Notes: generated by a model from the sequence alone, not told the origin. 64,000 nucleotides of DNA from Paraburkholderia rhizosphaerae (GCF_004366595.1 NZ_SORE01000010.1:124001-188000), one strand, 5' to 3'. Shown: positions 1 through 9,823, counted from the first letter of the stretch. Numbers and translations: made by a program.

Positions 1-649
1 AAAAGCGGCGCGATGCGCGTTGCATTTTCAATGATGAGAAAAAAGTACGAAACCACGCGCGGACGCCGTCGACGGGACGCGCGTCGCGCCATTGTTCGGT
101 GAGCGCGCGCGTGCGCGCCGTGTGGTGGCGCAGTGCGCGCACGACACGGCCACGTGCCGGACGTGAGGCAGTCAATGCTGCGCGAGTGAGTCGAGTGCTC
201 AGGAATGTGTGCATGGCGTGTGTTTTTTCAGGCGGTGTGATGCGCGCACGGTTAGTGCAGCAATCGTGCCAGCGTTCTGATGCAATGGCGGGCTCGTGTG
301 CCCCGGTCGCAATAGCCTGACGAATGACGGAAGACCACGCAGACGGCGATGTCAAGCCGCGCGCGCAACTGATAAGCGATGATTGCAATCGACATCCATG
401 CAGGCTACACGCGATCGATGACGCCCGGAAGTCGGGTTTTTACCCTTGCGATCAAAGTCGTTGACCCATATTTCGCCGTGCTTTCGTATGTTTCGCCTCG
501 CGCATGGATCGCGCCCTTTGCGATTGTCAGGACCGAAGTTGTGCATGATTGCATCCGCATCGTGCGGCATGCGCTGATCCGATACTGCCGGCATGATCAG
601 GTGCGTTTTACAATCGAACTTCGGCAGTCGAACGCAATCGGAAATATTC
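1..649. other. Left-edge region without a convincing gene
   Basis: Several short frames are open on both strands, as expected at this GC content, but none has a recognisable domain or a good ribosome binding site. The last part should hold the promoter of the dioxygenase gene that starts at 650. I could not pick out a clear sigma-70 promoter. Confidence 0.5.
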
Positions 650-1411
650 ATGTCCGTCCAATCGAAGAAAGAACAGGTGGAAGTCCTGCGCGAACAGGGC
701 TTCGTTATCGTGCCCGGCGTTTTGTCGCCCGAGCGCTGCGGCGAACTGAAGCAGATCGCGCAACGGCAGTTGCAGGAAGCGTCCGCGCCGATCGAATTCG
801 AGGCGGATTTGCGCTACCCAGGTGCGCCCGATTCAAAGTACGCACCCGGCGGTCACACGGTGCGCCGCTTACTCGATGCGTATGCGCGCGATGCGCACTT
901 TCGCGAATGGGCGACGTCGCCGGATATTCGCAGCTGGATGGAGTTGTACTTCGGCGAAGAGCCGCGTCTTTCGCGCGCGCATCACAACTGCATGATGACC
1001 AAGCACCCCGCGTACGGCAGCCTCACCGGCTGGCATCGCGACGTGCGTTACTGGTCGTTCGAGCGCGACGATCTGGTGTCGGTGTGGTTCGCACTGGGTC
1101 AGGAGACTGTCGATAACGGCGCGCTGTGGTTTGTGCCGGGTTCTCATACCGCCGCGCTCACATCCGAACGTTTCGACGACGCGAAATTTTTCCGCTCCGA
1201 TCTGCCCGAAAACCAGGCATTGATCCAGACTGCGGTGTCGCCGGAATTGAATGCCGGAGATGTCGTGTTCTTCCACTGCAACACGCTGCATTCGGCGGGT
1301 AAGAATCTGACCAATGACGTGAAATTTTCGCTCGTGTTCACGTACCACGGTGCGAGCAATGTGCCATTGCCCGGCTCGCGCTCGGCGTCGAAACCCGAAG
1401 TAGCATTCTGA
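650..1411 (+). CDS. Phytanoyl-CoA dioxygenase family protein (Fe(II)/2-oxoglutarate oxygenase)
   Basis: A 253-residue protein of the PhyH family, non-haem iron oxygenases that hydroxylate small molecules or acyl-CoAs using 2-oxoglutarate and oxygen. The iron facial triad is visible: the H-x-D pair in GWHRDV (His129, Asp131) and a distal His in VVFFHCNTLHSAGKN near residue 220. The double-stranded beta-helix and the N-terminal PhyH segment (GFVIVPGVLSPERC) are intact. The start at 650 is chosen because the protein homology begins at MSVQSK; an in-frame upstream ATG at 593 would add 19 non-conserved residues. The gene stands alone, convergent with the DUF3185 gene. The substrate cannot be told from sequence. 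There is no signal peptide, so it is cytoplasmic. Confidence 0.85.
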   Translation: MSVQSKKEQVEVLREQGFVIVPGVLSPERCGELKQIAQRQLQEASAPIEFEADLRYPGAPDSKYAPGGHTVRRLLDAYARDAHFREWATSPDIRSWMELYFGEEPRLSRAHHNCMMTKHPAYGSLTGWHRDVRYWSFERDDLVSVWFALGQETVDNGALWFVPGSHTAALTSERFDDAKFFRSDLPENQALIQTAVSPELNAGDVVFFHCNTLHSAGKNLTNDVKFSLVFTYHGASNVPLPGSRSASKPEVAF

Positions 1412-1554
1412 GCTGCGACGGCGCGTGCGCTGTTTGCCATCGCATGCCAGCCGCGCCGGCGGCCGATCGAGCGCACGTGCGACGCGACGGACAACCGGCA
1501 ACCTCAAAACCGCGACAAACGACGGCAAACCACCGCAAACGACCAACCATTCCG

Positions 1555-1758
1555 CTAGCGCCGGCCCGACATCGTGAGGCCGACCAGCCCGGCAATGGTC
1601 GCAACCACACCGCCCGCCAGCAGAAAGATCGTCTTATTGGTTGGCGCGCCGGTGAACACCCGCGATACGTCGTTGCTAAACGAGTGAAACGACTGTCCGC
1701 CAAAATACAGCAGCACGACGCCGCCGACGAGCAACGCGACTGATATCGCTCTGGTCAT
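1555..1758 (-). CDS. DUF3185 family small membrane protein
   Basis: A 67-residue protein with two hydrophobic helices, about residues 4-22 and 43-63, separated by a polar loop (SFHSFSNDVSRVFTG). This layout and sequence fit the DUF3185 family of small inner-membrane proteins common in beta- and gamma-proteobacteria; no function is known. The start at 1758 has a strong ribosome binding site (GGGAGG, 8 nt upstream). A longer frame up to 1890 exists but its N-terminus is arginine-rich and non-conserved. Transcribed alone, convergent with the dioxygenase. Confidence 0.8.
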   Translation of the reverse strand: MTRAISVALLVGGVVLLYFGGQSFHSFSNDVSRVFTGAPTNKTIFLLAGGVVATIAGLVGLTMSGRR

Positions 1759-2027
1759 TGCAAAGTCCTCCCGGTTGTTAATTTGCCGCCGCAGTGTAGG
1801 GGAGCGACGCGAACGCGTCCATTCCCCGCGATCCCGCAGTGTGGGCTGCCGCCGGACTCGTGTGCAGCGCTCACGCCGATTCGCTACCATAACGAACCTG
1901 GCGCATTCGTCGTACGAACTTTCGTACGAATAGGTGCAATGCGCGTGTAGCGCGCCGCAAAAGCAATGCCGCGCTCACTTCCCGCAGTTCCCCCCGCGGT
2001 TTCCACCGAGTATCAAGGATTCGAGCC

Positions 2028-3071
2028 ATGGCTTACGAAGCAGCTTCAGCACGCTATTCCGACATGCAGTACCGCGTTTGCGGCAAGTCCGGCCTCAAGC
2101 TGCCGGCGTTGTCGCTCGGTCTGTGGCACAACTTCGGCGACACTACGCCGCTTTCGACGCAACGCGAAATTCTGCGTACCGCGTTTGACCTCGGCATCAC
2201 GCACTTCGACCTCGCGAACAACTACGGGCCGCCGTATGGCAGCGCTGAAATTAACTTCGGCCGCCTGCTCAAGGAAGATTTCAAGCCTTACCGCGATGAA
2301 CTGCTGATCTCGTCGAAGGCCGGCTGGGATATGTGGCCGGGCCCATACGGCCAGGGCGGCGGCTCACGCAAGTACGTGCTCGCGAGTCTCGATCAGAGCC
2401 TGCAGAGGATGGGCCTCGACTACGTCGATATCTTCTACTCGCATCGCTTCGACGCGGATACGCCGCTCGAAGAAACCGCTGGCGCGCTCGCCAGCGCGGT
2501 GCAGCAGGGCAAGGCGCTGTATATCGGCATCTCTTCGTATTCAGCGGCCAAGACGCGCGAGATGGTCAATCTGTTGCGCGAGTACAAGGTGCCGCTGCTG
2601 ATCCATCAGCCGGCGTACAACATGCTGAACCGCTGGATCGAGCACGAACTGCTCGATACGCTCGAAGCAGCCGGCGCCGGCACGATCGCGTTCACGCCGC
2701 TCGCGCAAGGTTTGCTGACCGGCAAGTATCTGACCGGTGTGCCGGCGGACGCGCGCATCAACAAGGCGGGCGGTAGCTCGTTCAGTCAGCAGCATCTGAG
2801 CGCGCAAAACACCGAGCATGTGCGCAAGCTGAACGAGATTGCGCAGCGTCGCGGCCAGAGCCTCGCGCAAATGGCGCTTGCCTGGGCGTTGCGCGATCCG
2901 CGCGTGACATCCGTGCTGATCGGCGCGAGCAAACCCGAGCAGGTGCGCGAGAACGTCGGCGCGCTCGCCAAGCTGTCGTTCACGAAAGATGAACTGGCGG
3001 AAATCGATCGGCACGCGATCGAGGGTGGAGTCAATCTGTGGGAGAAACCGTCGACCGATCAGCGAGTCTGA
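2028..3071 (+). CDS. mgrA: Aldo/keto reductase, L-glyceraldehyde 3-phosphate reductase type
   Basis: A 347-residue NADPH-dependent aldo/keto reductase, full length for the YghZ (AKR14) group, whose E. coli member reduces L-glyceraldehyde 3-phosphate and methylglyoxal. Seen in the sequence: the catalytic Asp and Tyr in THFDLANNYGPPYG (residues about 63-76), the Lys of ISSKAG, the His of DIFYSHRFD, and the C-terminal NADPH-binding stretch SVLIGASKPEQV. The family hallmark GPPYGSAE is present. The start at 2028 matches the family N-terminus (MQYRVCGKSGLKLP follows). A Rho-independent terminator lies about 30 nt downstream, so this is a single-gene transcript. The role in detoxifying aldehydes is inferred from the family. 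Confidence 0.9.
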   Translation: MAYEAASARYSDMQYRVCGKSGLKLPALSLGLWHNFGDTTPLSTQREILRTAFDLGITHFDLANNYGPPYGSAEINFGRLLKEDFKPYRDELLISSKAGWDMWPGPYGQGGGSRKYVLASLDQSLQRMGLDYVDIFYSHRFDADTPLEETAGALASAVQQGKALYIGISSYSAAKTREMVNLLREYKVPLLIHQPAYNMLNRWIEHELLDTLEAAGAGTIAFTPLAQGLLTGKYLTGVPADARINKAGGSSFSQQHLSAQNTEHVRKLNEIAQRRGQSLAQMALAWALRDPRVTSVLIGASKPEQVRENVGALAKLSFTKDELAEIDRHAIEGGVNLWEKPSTDQRV

Positions 3072-3102
3072 GCGCGACACGCTCAGATCGTCCGATCATC
3101 GG

Positions 3103-3124
3103 AGCCGCCGGAAGGCGGCTTTTT
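3103..3124 (+). terminator. Rho-independent terminator after the aldo/keto reductase
   Basis: A 7-bp stem AGCCGCC / GGCGGCT with a GGAA-type loop runs straight into TTTT. It lies 32 nt after the stop codon at 3071. Confidence 0.85.
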
Positions 3125-3148
3125 GCCTTCTGAAGAGCGCTTGCGCCG

Positions 3149-3331
3149 CTATACCAGCGCAGGCAGACCTTCGACCAGCACCACCGCGAATACGACGCCT
3201 AGCAGCGCGCCCAAGACGCGTAGCGAGTTGTGCTTGAGCGCCGAGTTGCAGGGCAAAGCGCCAAGAAAAAGCGCGCCGGCTAGCGCCATCGGGATGACCA
3301 GGATGAAATCACTGATCGTGAAATAGGTCAT
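3149..3331 (-). CDS. Small two-helix membrane protein, function unknown
   Basis: A 60-residue hydrophobic protein. Two likely transmembrane helices are seen, about residues 9-27 (ILVIPMALAGALFLG) and 38-57 (LRVLGALLGVVFAVVLVEG), joined by a loop with one Cys (PCNSALKHNS). The start at 3331 is supported by the ribosome binding site AAGGAGA 7 nt upstream; a longer frame up to 3697 would read through the tandem repeat upstream and is rejected. I do not recognise the family. It is convergent with the aldo/keto reductase and its 3' end lies 24 nt from the terminator. Confidence 0.65.
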   Translation of the reverse strand: MTYFTISDFILVIPMALAGALFLGALPCNSALKHNSLRVLGALLGVVFAVVLVEGLPALV

Positions 3332-3573
3332 GTTCGTCTCCTTCTCTATTACTTGTCGAGCGGTCGCGAGGTCGTTCCTGTTCTTATCATGCGACCGCAA
3401 CGCTCGAATTGAGTATAGGTGAGGATGCGGATGCCAAAAGCGCGTGCAGGTGCGGGAAACACCTGTTGATGTTGACGGGAGAGTCAGGCTGCGCGGGGCT
3501 GAGCGGGGTTTCGGAGGGGTCTTCGCAAGGTCGCGAAAAGCGTAACGCCTGCTTGCAACCAGCTTTCGGATAT

Positions 3574-3655
3574 GCGCGTTGACGCGCGTTCGACGCGCGT
3601 TCGACGCGCGTTCGACGCGCGTTCGACGCGCGTTCGACGCGCGTTCGACGCGCGC
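3574..3655. repeat. 11-bp GC-rich tandem repeat
   Basis: Six perfect head-to-tail copies of GCGCGTTCGAC occupy 3584-3649. They are preceded by a 10-nt copy lacking one C (3574-3583) and followed by the first half of another. The array lies in the 400-bp gap between the small membrane protein and the end of the efflux operon. The unit is not a multiple of three and no gene is apparent here. Confidence 0.9.
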
Positions 3656-3730
3656 GGCGCGATCGGTCGGCACTCGCTTACGCCGCGCCGACAGCATCTT
3701 GCGATGCAGGCCAGCTACACAGGTCTGCCG

Positions 3731-5335
3731 TTACCCGCGCGGTGCTTCCGCTGAGCTGGCGGCCGGTTTATCGTCCGCATCGGGCGGATGGACAATCTGC
3801 TCGTCGGTCGGCAACTGCGATACATCCCAGCCGCCGCCGAGCGCCTTGATCAGCGCGACGCTCGCGGCCATCCGGCGGCGCGCGATGGTGACCGCCTGCA
3901 CTTCGTTCGTCAGCGCCGTGGTTTGCGCGACGACCACGTCGAGATAGGTGATCGCGCCGTTCTTGTAGCGGTCGTTGAGGATCGCGAGCGAGCGTTGTGC
4001 GGCCGCGACCGCTTCATCCTGCGCCGTCGCTTCCTGCTCGAGTACGCGCAACGCGGCAAGGTTGTCTTCGACCTGGCCGAACGCGTCCAGCACCGTTTGC
4101 CGATACTGCGCGACGCTCTGGTCGTAATTCGCTTGCGCCTGCGCTTTCTGCGCCGAACGCGCGCCGAAGTCGAGCAACGTGCCCGCGATCGTCGGCCCAA
4201 GCGACCAGAAGCGGCTCGGTGCCAGCAGCCACTGACTGTAGTCGGTGGCTTCGAGACCGCCGGTCACCGAAAGCAGCAGGTTCGGGAAAAAGGCTGCGGT
4301 CGCGACACCGATCTGCGCGTTGGTGTCGACCATTTGCCGTTCCGCCGACGCGATATCCGGGCGTCGCTCGAGTAGCGTCGACGGCACGCCCGCCGGCGCG
4401 ACCACCGGCACCGCAACGAGCGGGGCGATCGGCAGCGAGAACGTCGCGGGTGGCTGGCCCGACAGAATGGCGATCGCGTGCTCGAGTTGTGCCCGCTGCA
4501 CGCCAAGGTCGATGCGCTGTGCCTGCGTGGTGCGCAATTGCGTTTGCGCCTGCGCGACGTCCGCGTCGGTCGCGATACCGCCGTTCAGCCGGTTCTGCGT
4601 GAGTTCGACCGCGTCCTTGTACGCCTGGATCGTATCGTCGAGCAGTTGCTGTTCGCGGTCGATCCCGCGCAGTTCGAAATAGTCGGTCGCGAGTTCGGCC
4701 TGCATCGACAGCAGGATGCTCTGCACGTCGGCGGCGCTCGCCTGCGCATTGGCCTTCGCGCCTTCGACACTGCGCGACACGCGGCCCCAAAGGTCGGGCT
4801 CCCACGTCGCGTCGGCGCTGACCAGATAGTCGCTTAGCGTGCGCCCCGCGTTCGATTTGAACTTGATGTTCGACGACGATTTTGCACGCGAATAGTCGCC
4901 GGAGTACGTGACAACGGGGAAGAATTGCGAGCGGAATCCCGCGACGGCCGCGCGCGCCGAACGGAAGCTGGCTTCCGCTGCCTTCACGTTCTGGTTGGCC
5001 TTGGCGACCTGCTCTTCGAGCGCATTCAGTGCGGGGTCCTGATAAACCTCCCACCATGCGCCGCGTAAATGCGTATCGGCAGGCTCGGCGGGCTTCCAGC
5101 CGGTGCCCTCGAGTTCCTTGTAAGTGGCGGGCGTCGGCGCGCTCGGGCGCACGTAGTCGGGCCCGACTGCGCATGCATTCAACAGCATGGCGGCCGCGAT
5201 TGCCGCGGCGGCGCTCGTCGGCCGTGCACGCAGGACCGAACCGATGAACGAGCCCGCGCCTTCGCTGGTACGAACGGCTGCAGTGGCAAGCGTAGCGAAT
5301 GCGCGCGGGCACGAACGAACAGGACGCATGCGCAC
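3731..5335 (-). CDS. RND efflux outer-membrane lipoprotein (NodT/OprM family)
   Basis: A 534-residue outer-membrane channel of a tripartite drug efflux pump. An N-terminal hydrophobic stretch ends in a lipobox (MLLNAC, Cys near residue 55), followed by AVGPDYVRPSAPTP, typical of the NodT/OprM family. Two OEP repeats follow, with the characteristic GRVSRSVEGAKANAQAS and LLERRPDIASAERQ signatures. The first codon (GTG at 5335) overlaps the TAG stop of the membrane-fusion gene, implying translational coupling; an in-frame ATG at 5329 is equally possible. The N-terminal region before the lipobox is longer than usual, so the true start could lie further in. It is the last gene of the three-gene pump operon. 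Confidence 0.9.
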   Translation of the reverse strand: MRMRPVRSCPRAFATLATAAVRTSEGAGSFIGSVLRARPTSAAAAIAAAMLLNACAVGPDYVRPSAPTPATYKELEGTGWKPAEPADTHLRGAWWEVYQDPALNALEEQVAKANQNVKAAEASFRSARAAVAGFRSQFFPVVTYSGDYSRAKSSSNIKFKSNAGRTLSDYLVSADATWEPDLWGRVSRSVEGAKANAQASAADVQSILLSMQAELATDYFELRGIDREQQLLDDTIQAYKDAVELTQNRLNGGIATDADVAQAQTQLRTTQAQRIDLGVQRAQLEHAIAILSGQPPATFSLPIAPLVAVPVVAPAGVPSTLLERRPDIASAERQMVDTNAQIGVATAAFFPNLLLSVTGGLEATDYSQWLLAPSRFWSLGPTIAGTLLDFGARSAQKAQAQANYDQSVAQYRQTVLDAFGQVEDNLAALRVLEQEATAQDEAVAAAQRSLAILNDRYKNGAITYLDVVVAQTTALTNEVQAVTIARRRMAASVALIKALGGGWDVSQLPTDEQIVHPPDADDKPAASSAEAPRG

Positions 5336-6603
5336 TACCCCGCCGCCGGTGCTTGTGCGTTGGCAGCGCCACTTGCGGCACCACCCGCCGCACCGCTCGC
5401 TGGCTTCGCGCCACCGGCCTTCGTTTGCACGATGCGCACCGGCGCACCGTCGACGATCGAGTCCTGCGGATTCAGAATGACCTGCTCGTTGCCCGCGAGA
5501 CCGGACGCGATCGCGACCCGCGTGCCGTAGTCGGTGCCAAGCGACACCTTCACGAGCCTCACGCGCTGCTGTTCGTCGACGATCGCGACTTTCACGCCGT
5601 CCGGGCGGAACAGCAGCGCGTTGCCGGGCAGCGTGAACGGCGTCGCCTGCGCACTCAGTGCGAAGTGGACCTGCGCATACGCGCCGGGCAACAGTTCACC
5701 GTTACGGTTATCGACCGCGACTTCTACCAGCATCGTTCGCTGCGTCGGATCCACCGCGCCCGACGTGCGCGCGACGGTGCCCGGGTAATGCTTGCCAGGT
5801 GTTTCGGTGAGTGTCAGATAAGCGGCTTCGTTCGGATGGATCTGCTGCGAATACGCTTGCGGCACATTCACGTACACGCGCAGCCGGTCCGCCTGCGCGA
5901 CATGAAACAGTTCCTTCGCCGGGCCACCCGCGCTGCCCGCATCGATCAGCGCGCCCACATCGACGTTGCGCGCGGTCACAATGCCATCGAATGGCGCATA
6001 GACCTTCTGGAACGATTGTGTTTTTTCGAGCCGCGCGACGTTAAAGCGCGCCGCATCGAGCGTGCCCTTCTTCGCCAGCATGTCGCCGACTTTCTCATCG
6101 GTCTCCTGCTTCGACACCGACTTGTTCTTCAGCATGTCGGTCCAACGGTCCGCCGTTGTTTTCGCGAGCTCGTAGTTCGCCTGCGCATTGGTGACGTCCG
6201 CGCGCGCGGCACGCAATTGATCGTCGACTTCCGGTGTATCGATCTCGGCGAGCAGTTGCCCTGCCTTCACGTGGGTGCCGATGTCGGCGTACCACTTCTT
6301 CAGGTAGCCATTCGTGCGTGCGTAGATCGGCGTGTCGAGATAGGCCTGCACGTTGCCCGGCAGCACGAGGTCGAGTGTCGCATTCGATTTTTGCGGATGC
6401 ACGACCTCGACGGTCAACTTCGCCGCATGCTCGGCGTCGCGCTCGAGCGTCGCATGCGCATCGTGGCGCGACCAGATGCCTTGCACCGCCAGCGCCAGCA
6501 CGACGATGACCGCGAGCACGGCGATCCAGCGCCCGCGTTTCGTTGCCGCCGCGGGCGTGGCGCCGCGGGTGACCGCGGATTCATCAACAGGCTTTCCTTC
6601 CAT
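5335..6603 (-). CDS. RND efflux periplasmic adaptor (membrane fusion protein)
   Basis: A 422-residue HlyD/AcrA-type adaptor linking the inner-membrane pump to the outer-membrane channel. One N-terminal transmembrane anchor (RWIAVLAVIVVLALAVQG) is followed by the barrel-sandwich motif (YLKKWYADIGTHVKAGQLLAEIDTP in part), a helical hairpin rich in alanine (residues about 115-180), the beta-barrel domain, and a C-terminal low-complexity Ala/Gly/Pro tail. The start at 6603 is preferred: GGAG lies 8 nt upstream and the gene begins 37 nt after the pump gene ends. In-frame upstream starts at 6660 and 6690 would overlap the pump gene. Second gene of the operon. Confidence 0.88.
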   Translation of the reverse strand: MEGKPVDESAVTRGATPAAATKRGRWIAVLAVIVVLALAVQGIWSRHDAHATLERDAEHAAKLTVEVVHPQKSNATLDLVLPGNVQAYLDTPIYARTNGYLKKWYADIGTHVKAGQLLAEIDTPEVDDQLRAARADVTNAQANYELAKTTADRWTDMLKNKSVSKQETDEKVGDMLAKKGTLDAARFNVARLEKTQSFQKVYAPFDGIVTARNVDVGALIDAGSAGGPAKELFHVAQADRLRVYVNVPQAYSQQIHPNEAAYLTLTETPGKHYPGTVARTSGAVDPTQRTMLVEVAVDNRNGELLPGAYAQVHFALSAQATPFTLPGNALLFRPDGVKVAIVDEQQRVRLVKVSLGTDYGTRVAIASGLAGNEQVILNPQDSIVDGAPVRIVQTKAGGAKPASGAAGGAASGAANAQAPAAG

Positions 6604-6640
6604 CAATGCTCCATCATCAACGGTCAGGCGCTGGCGCGCA

Positions 6641-9600
6641 TCACGGTTTAGGAACGACATGCCCGGCGGCGCGATGCCGCCGGTCGGCAAGCCGCCGGTA
6701 AATCATCGAAAACACGACGGGTACGAACACCAGCGTCGCGAGCGTGCCGATCGTGAGACCGCCGATCACCGCGCGACCGAGCGGCGCATTCTGCTCGCCG
6801 CCTTCGCCCAGACCGATCGCCATCGGCACCATGCCGATCACCATCGCCAGCGCGGTCATCAGCACCGGACGAAAGCGCGTGAAGCCGGCCTCGATGGCGG
6901 CCCGCACCGCATCGCCATGCAGCAGCAGTTGCTCGCGCGCGAAGCTGACCACCAGAATCGAGTTGGCGGTCGCGATGCCGATACACATGATCGCGCCGGT
7001 CAGCGCTGGAATAGACAGCGTTGTATGCGTGAGGAACAGTATCCAGACGATGCCCGCCAGTGCGCCGGGCAGCGCGGTAATGATGATGAACGGATCGAGC
7101 CACGACTGGAAGTTCACGACAATCAGCAGATAGACGAGCACGATCGCGAAGACGAGCCCGGCGAACAGGCCGCTAAACGAGTCGTTCATCGTCTGCACCT
7201 GGCCGCGCACGCGGATTGACGACGCATGAGGTAGATCGGCTTTGGACGCTTCGATAATTTTGTTGATGTCGTCGGACACCGCGCCGAGGTCGCGGCCGTC
7301 GGCGGTGCCGTAAATATCGATCGTGGTCTGCGCGTTGTAGTGCGTGAGCACCGCGTTGCCGGCTTCGCGCCGCATCGTCGACAGCGCGCCAAGAATGTTC
7401 GTGTGGCCGTTCGCGTTGAGCGGAATATTGGCGAGCGACTGCAGCGAGTCCATCGTGTACTGCGGCGCTTCGGTAATCACGTTGTAGCTGACGCCATTGC
7501 GCGGATTGAGCCAGAACGTCGGGGTAGTCTGCTGGCTGCCGGACAGCGTGATCAGCAGATTGCGCGCGACGTCGCTTTGCGTGAAGCCGGCCTGTTGTGC
7601 GCGCGTGCGGTCGACGTCGATAAAGATGCGCGGCAGGTCCGCCGGCTGCTGGATGCGCGCATCGGCGAGACCGGGCACGTTGCGCAGCTTGTTCAGCAAA
7701 TTGGCCGCAAACACCCGATTGGCTTGCACATCGCGCCCGACAATCTGGATATCGATCGGCGACGGGCTGCCGAAGTTCAGCGTCTGGCTGACGATATCAG
7801 CCGGCAGGAACGAGAACTGGACGCCTGGAAACTCGTCGGTCAGCGTGCGACGCAATGTGCGCACGTAGTCGGCGGTCGGACGATGGTCTTCGTTCAGCGT
7901 GATCAGCACATCCGAGTCCGACGTGCCGATCGTGCCGGTGTTGCTGTACGACAGGTTGATGCCCGACACCGGCAAGCCGATATTGTCGATGATCGAGTGC
8001 AACTCGTTGGCCGGAATGAGCTGGCGAATTCGCGCATCGACGCGATCGGTGACGACCGCGGTTTCCTCGACGCGCATACCGGTTTTCGCGCGCAGATGCA
8101 GCGCGATCGTGCCCGCGTCGACCGATGGGAAAAAGTCGCGGCCAAGGAACGGGATCAACAGCAACGACAGCAAACAGCAAATGAGAAACCCGGCGACAAA
8201 CACGCCGGGTTTTGCAACGCGTGCAACCAGGAACCGCCGGTAGCGCTCACGCAAGTTCGCAAAGCCGCGCTCGAATGCGAGATGCACACGCATGAACGGA
8301 TTGCGCGTCGGTGTGCGCGTGTGATGCAGGTCGGCCGGCCGATGGTGAGAGCGCAGCAAGTACTTCGCCAGCGTCGGCACCAGCGTGCGCGAGAAGAAAT
8401 ACGACGCGAGCATCGCGAACACGACCGCTTCGGCAAGCGGGATGAACAGATAATGCGCGACGCCCGACAGCAGGAACATCGGCACGAACACGATGCAGAT
8501 CGACAGCGTCGATACCAGTGTCGGCACCGCGATCTGCTGTGCGCCGTCCAGAATGGCCTGTTCGAGATTCTTGCCCTGCTCGAGCTGGTGGCTGATGTTT
8601 TCGATCGCCACTGTCGCATCGTCGACCAATATCCCGACCGCAAGTGCGAGCCCGCCGAGCGTCATGATGTTGATCGTCTCGCCGAGCGCCGATAGTGCAA
8701 TGATCGACGTGATCATCGACAGCGGAATCGAGATCGCGATGATCAGCGTCGCACGCCAGTTGCCGAGAAACAGCAGGATCATCAAACCGGTCAGGCACGC
8801 GGCAATCAGCGCTTCGCGCAACACGCCCTGCACCGATGCGCGGACGAACAGCGACTGATCGGCGACCGGATCGATTTTCAGCGACGCGGGCACGAGGTTG
8901 CGCAGATCCGGCATCATGTTCTTGATGTCGTTGACAATCTCCAGCGTCGACGTATTGCCGCTTTTGTTGATGGTCAACAGCGATGCGCGCTGGCCGTTCA
9001 CGCGCACGATATTGGTTTGCGGCTGGAAACCGTCGCGTACATGCGCGACGTCGCGAATATAGATGGTGCCGTTCGCGGTCGTTTTGATCGGAATGTTGTT
9101 CAGGCCCGCCAGTGAATCGGGGCTCGCGTTCAGCTGCACTGAATATTCCGTCGAGCCGATTTTCGCGGTACCGGTCGGCACGATCAGGTTCTGCGCGGTG
9201 ATCGAGTTCACCACGTCTATCGGCGACAGATTGCGTTCCTGCAGCTTGCGCGAATCGATGTCGATCATGATCTGACGCTGCTTGCCGCCGTACGGCAGCG
9301 GCACCGACGCGCCCGGCACGGTCGCAAGTTCGGTCTTCAGGAAGTTATTACCGAAGTCGTACAGTTCCTGCTCGGTGAGCGAAGGAGACGACAACGCGAG
9401 CCGCAGAATCGGCACGGTCGACGCGTTGTAGCGCAGGATGTTCGGCGGCGTGATGCCCGGCGGTAGTGAACGCAGTTGCGATTGCGAGAGCGCGGTGACT
9501 TGCGCGAGCGCTTCCTGAATGTTTGCGTGCGGCTGGAAAAAGATCTTTACGACGGCCACGCCATATAGCGAAGTCGATTCGATGTGCTCGATATCGTTGA

Positions 9601-9823
9601 CCGTCGTCGACAAGCCGCGCTCGTAGTTGAGCACGATGCGCTTTTCCATCTCGTCGGCGGGCAGCCCCTGGAACGTCCAGATCACCGACAGCACCGGGAT
9701 GTCGATGTTCGGGAAGATGTCCGTGGGCGTACGCAGGATGGTCAGCGGCCCGACGATAAGCAGCAGCAGCGCGAGAACGACAAACGTATACGGGCGCCGC
9801 AGCGCGAGGCGAACAATCCACAT
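6641..9823 (-). CDS. RND efflux inner-membrane transporter (HAE-1 like)
   Basis: A 1060-residue proton-driven efflux pump of the resistance-nodulation-division superfamily, close to the usual 1030-1060 length. Twelve transmembrane segments are implied by the standard layout: one near the N-terminus, a large periplasmic porter domain, five helices, a second large loop, then the rest. The proton-relay aspartates are visible in TM4 (GGLALAVGILVDDATVAIEN). The start at 9823 (MWIVRLALRRPYT) is the conserved family start; an upstream in-frame ATG at 9904 adds only an arginine run. First gene of a pump-adaptor-channel operon, an order in which the pump comes before the adaptor. Substrates are unknown and no local regulator gene is present. 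Confidence 0.92.
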   Translation of the reverse strand: MWIVRLALRRPYTFVVLALLLLIVGPLTILRTPTDIFPNIDIPVLSVIWTFQGLPADEMEKRIVLNYERGLSTTVNDIEHIESTSLYGVAVVKIFFQPHANIQEALAQVTALSQSQLRSLPPGITPPNILRYNASTVPILRLALSSPSLTEQELYDFGNNFLKTELATVPGASVPLPYGGKQRQIMIDIDSRKLQERNLSPIDVVNSITAQNLIVPTGTAKIGSTEYSVQLNASPDSLAGLNNIPIKTTANGTIYIRDVAHVRDGFQPQTNIVRVNGQRASLLTINKSGNTSTLEIVNDIKNMMPDLRNLVPASLKIDPVADQSLFVRASVQGVLREALIAACLTGLMILLFLGNWRATLIIAISIPLSMITSIIALSALGETINIMTLGGLALAVGILVDDATVAIENISHQLEQGKNLEQAILDGAQQIAVPTLVSTLSICIVFVPMFLLSGVAHYLFIPLAEAVVFAMLASYFFSRTLVPTLAKYLLRSHHRPADLHHTRTPTRNPFMRVHLAFERGFANLRERYRRFLVARVAKPGVFVAGFLICCLLSLLLIPFLGRDFFPSVDAGTIALHLRAKTGMRVEETAVVTDRVDARIRQLIPANELHSIIDNIGLPVSGINLSYSNTGTIGTSDSDVLITLNEDHRPTADYVRTLRRTLTDEFPGVQFSFLPADIVSQTLNFGSPSPIDIQIVGRDVQANRVFAANLLNKLRNVPGLADARIQQPADLPRIFIDVDRTRAQQAGFTQSDVARNLLITLSGSQQTTPTFWLNPRNGVSYNVITEAPQYTMDSLQSLANIPLNANGHTNILGALSTMRREAGNAVLTHYNAQTTIDIYGTADGRDLGAVSDDINKIIEASKADLPHASSIRVRGQVQTMNDSFSGLFAGLVFAIVLVYLLIVVNFQSWLDPFIIITALPGALAGIVWILFLTHTTLSIPALTGAIMCIGIATANSILVVSFAREQLLLHGDAVRAAIEAGFTRFRPVLMTALAMVIGMVPMAIGLGEGGEQNAPLGRAVIGGLTIGTLATLVFVPVVFSMIYRRLADRRHRAAGHVVPKP

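Noticed and set aside
379-1116. A 245-residue plus-strand frame overlapping the dioxygenase
   Set aside because: It is in a different frame from the conserved PhyH protein and is arginine-rich; a shadow frame.
3584-3649. CRISPR array
   Set aside because: The units are only 11 bp and directly adjoining, with no spacers and no cas genes.
5299-6651. A 450-residue plus-strand frame opposite the membrane-fusion gene
   Set aside because: It is an arginine/histidine-rich antisense shadow of the adaptor gene, produced by codon bias at high GC. It has no domain and no ribosome binding site.
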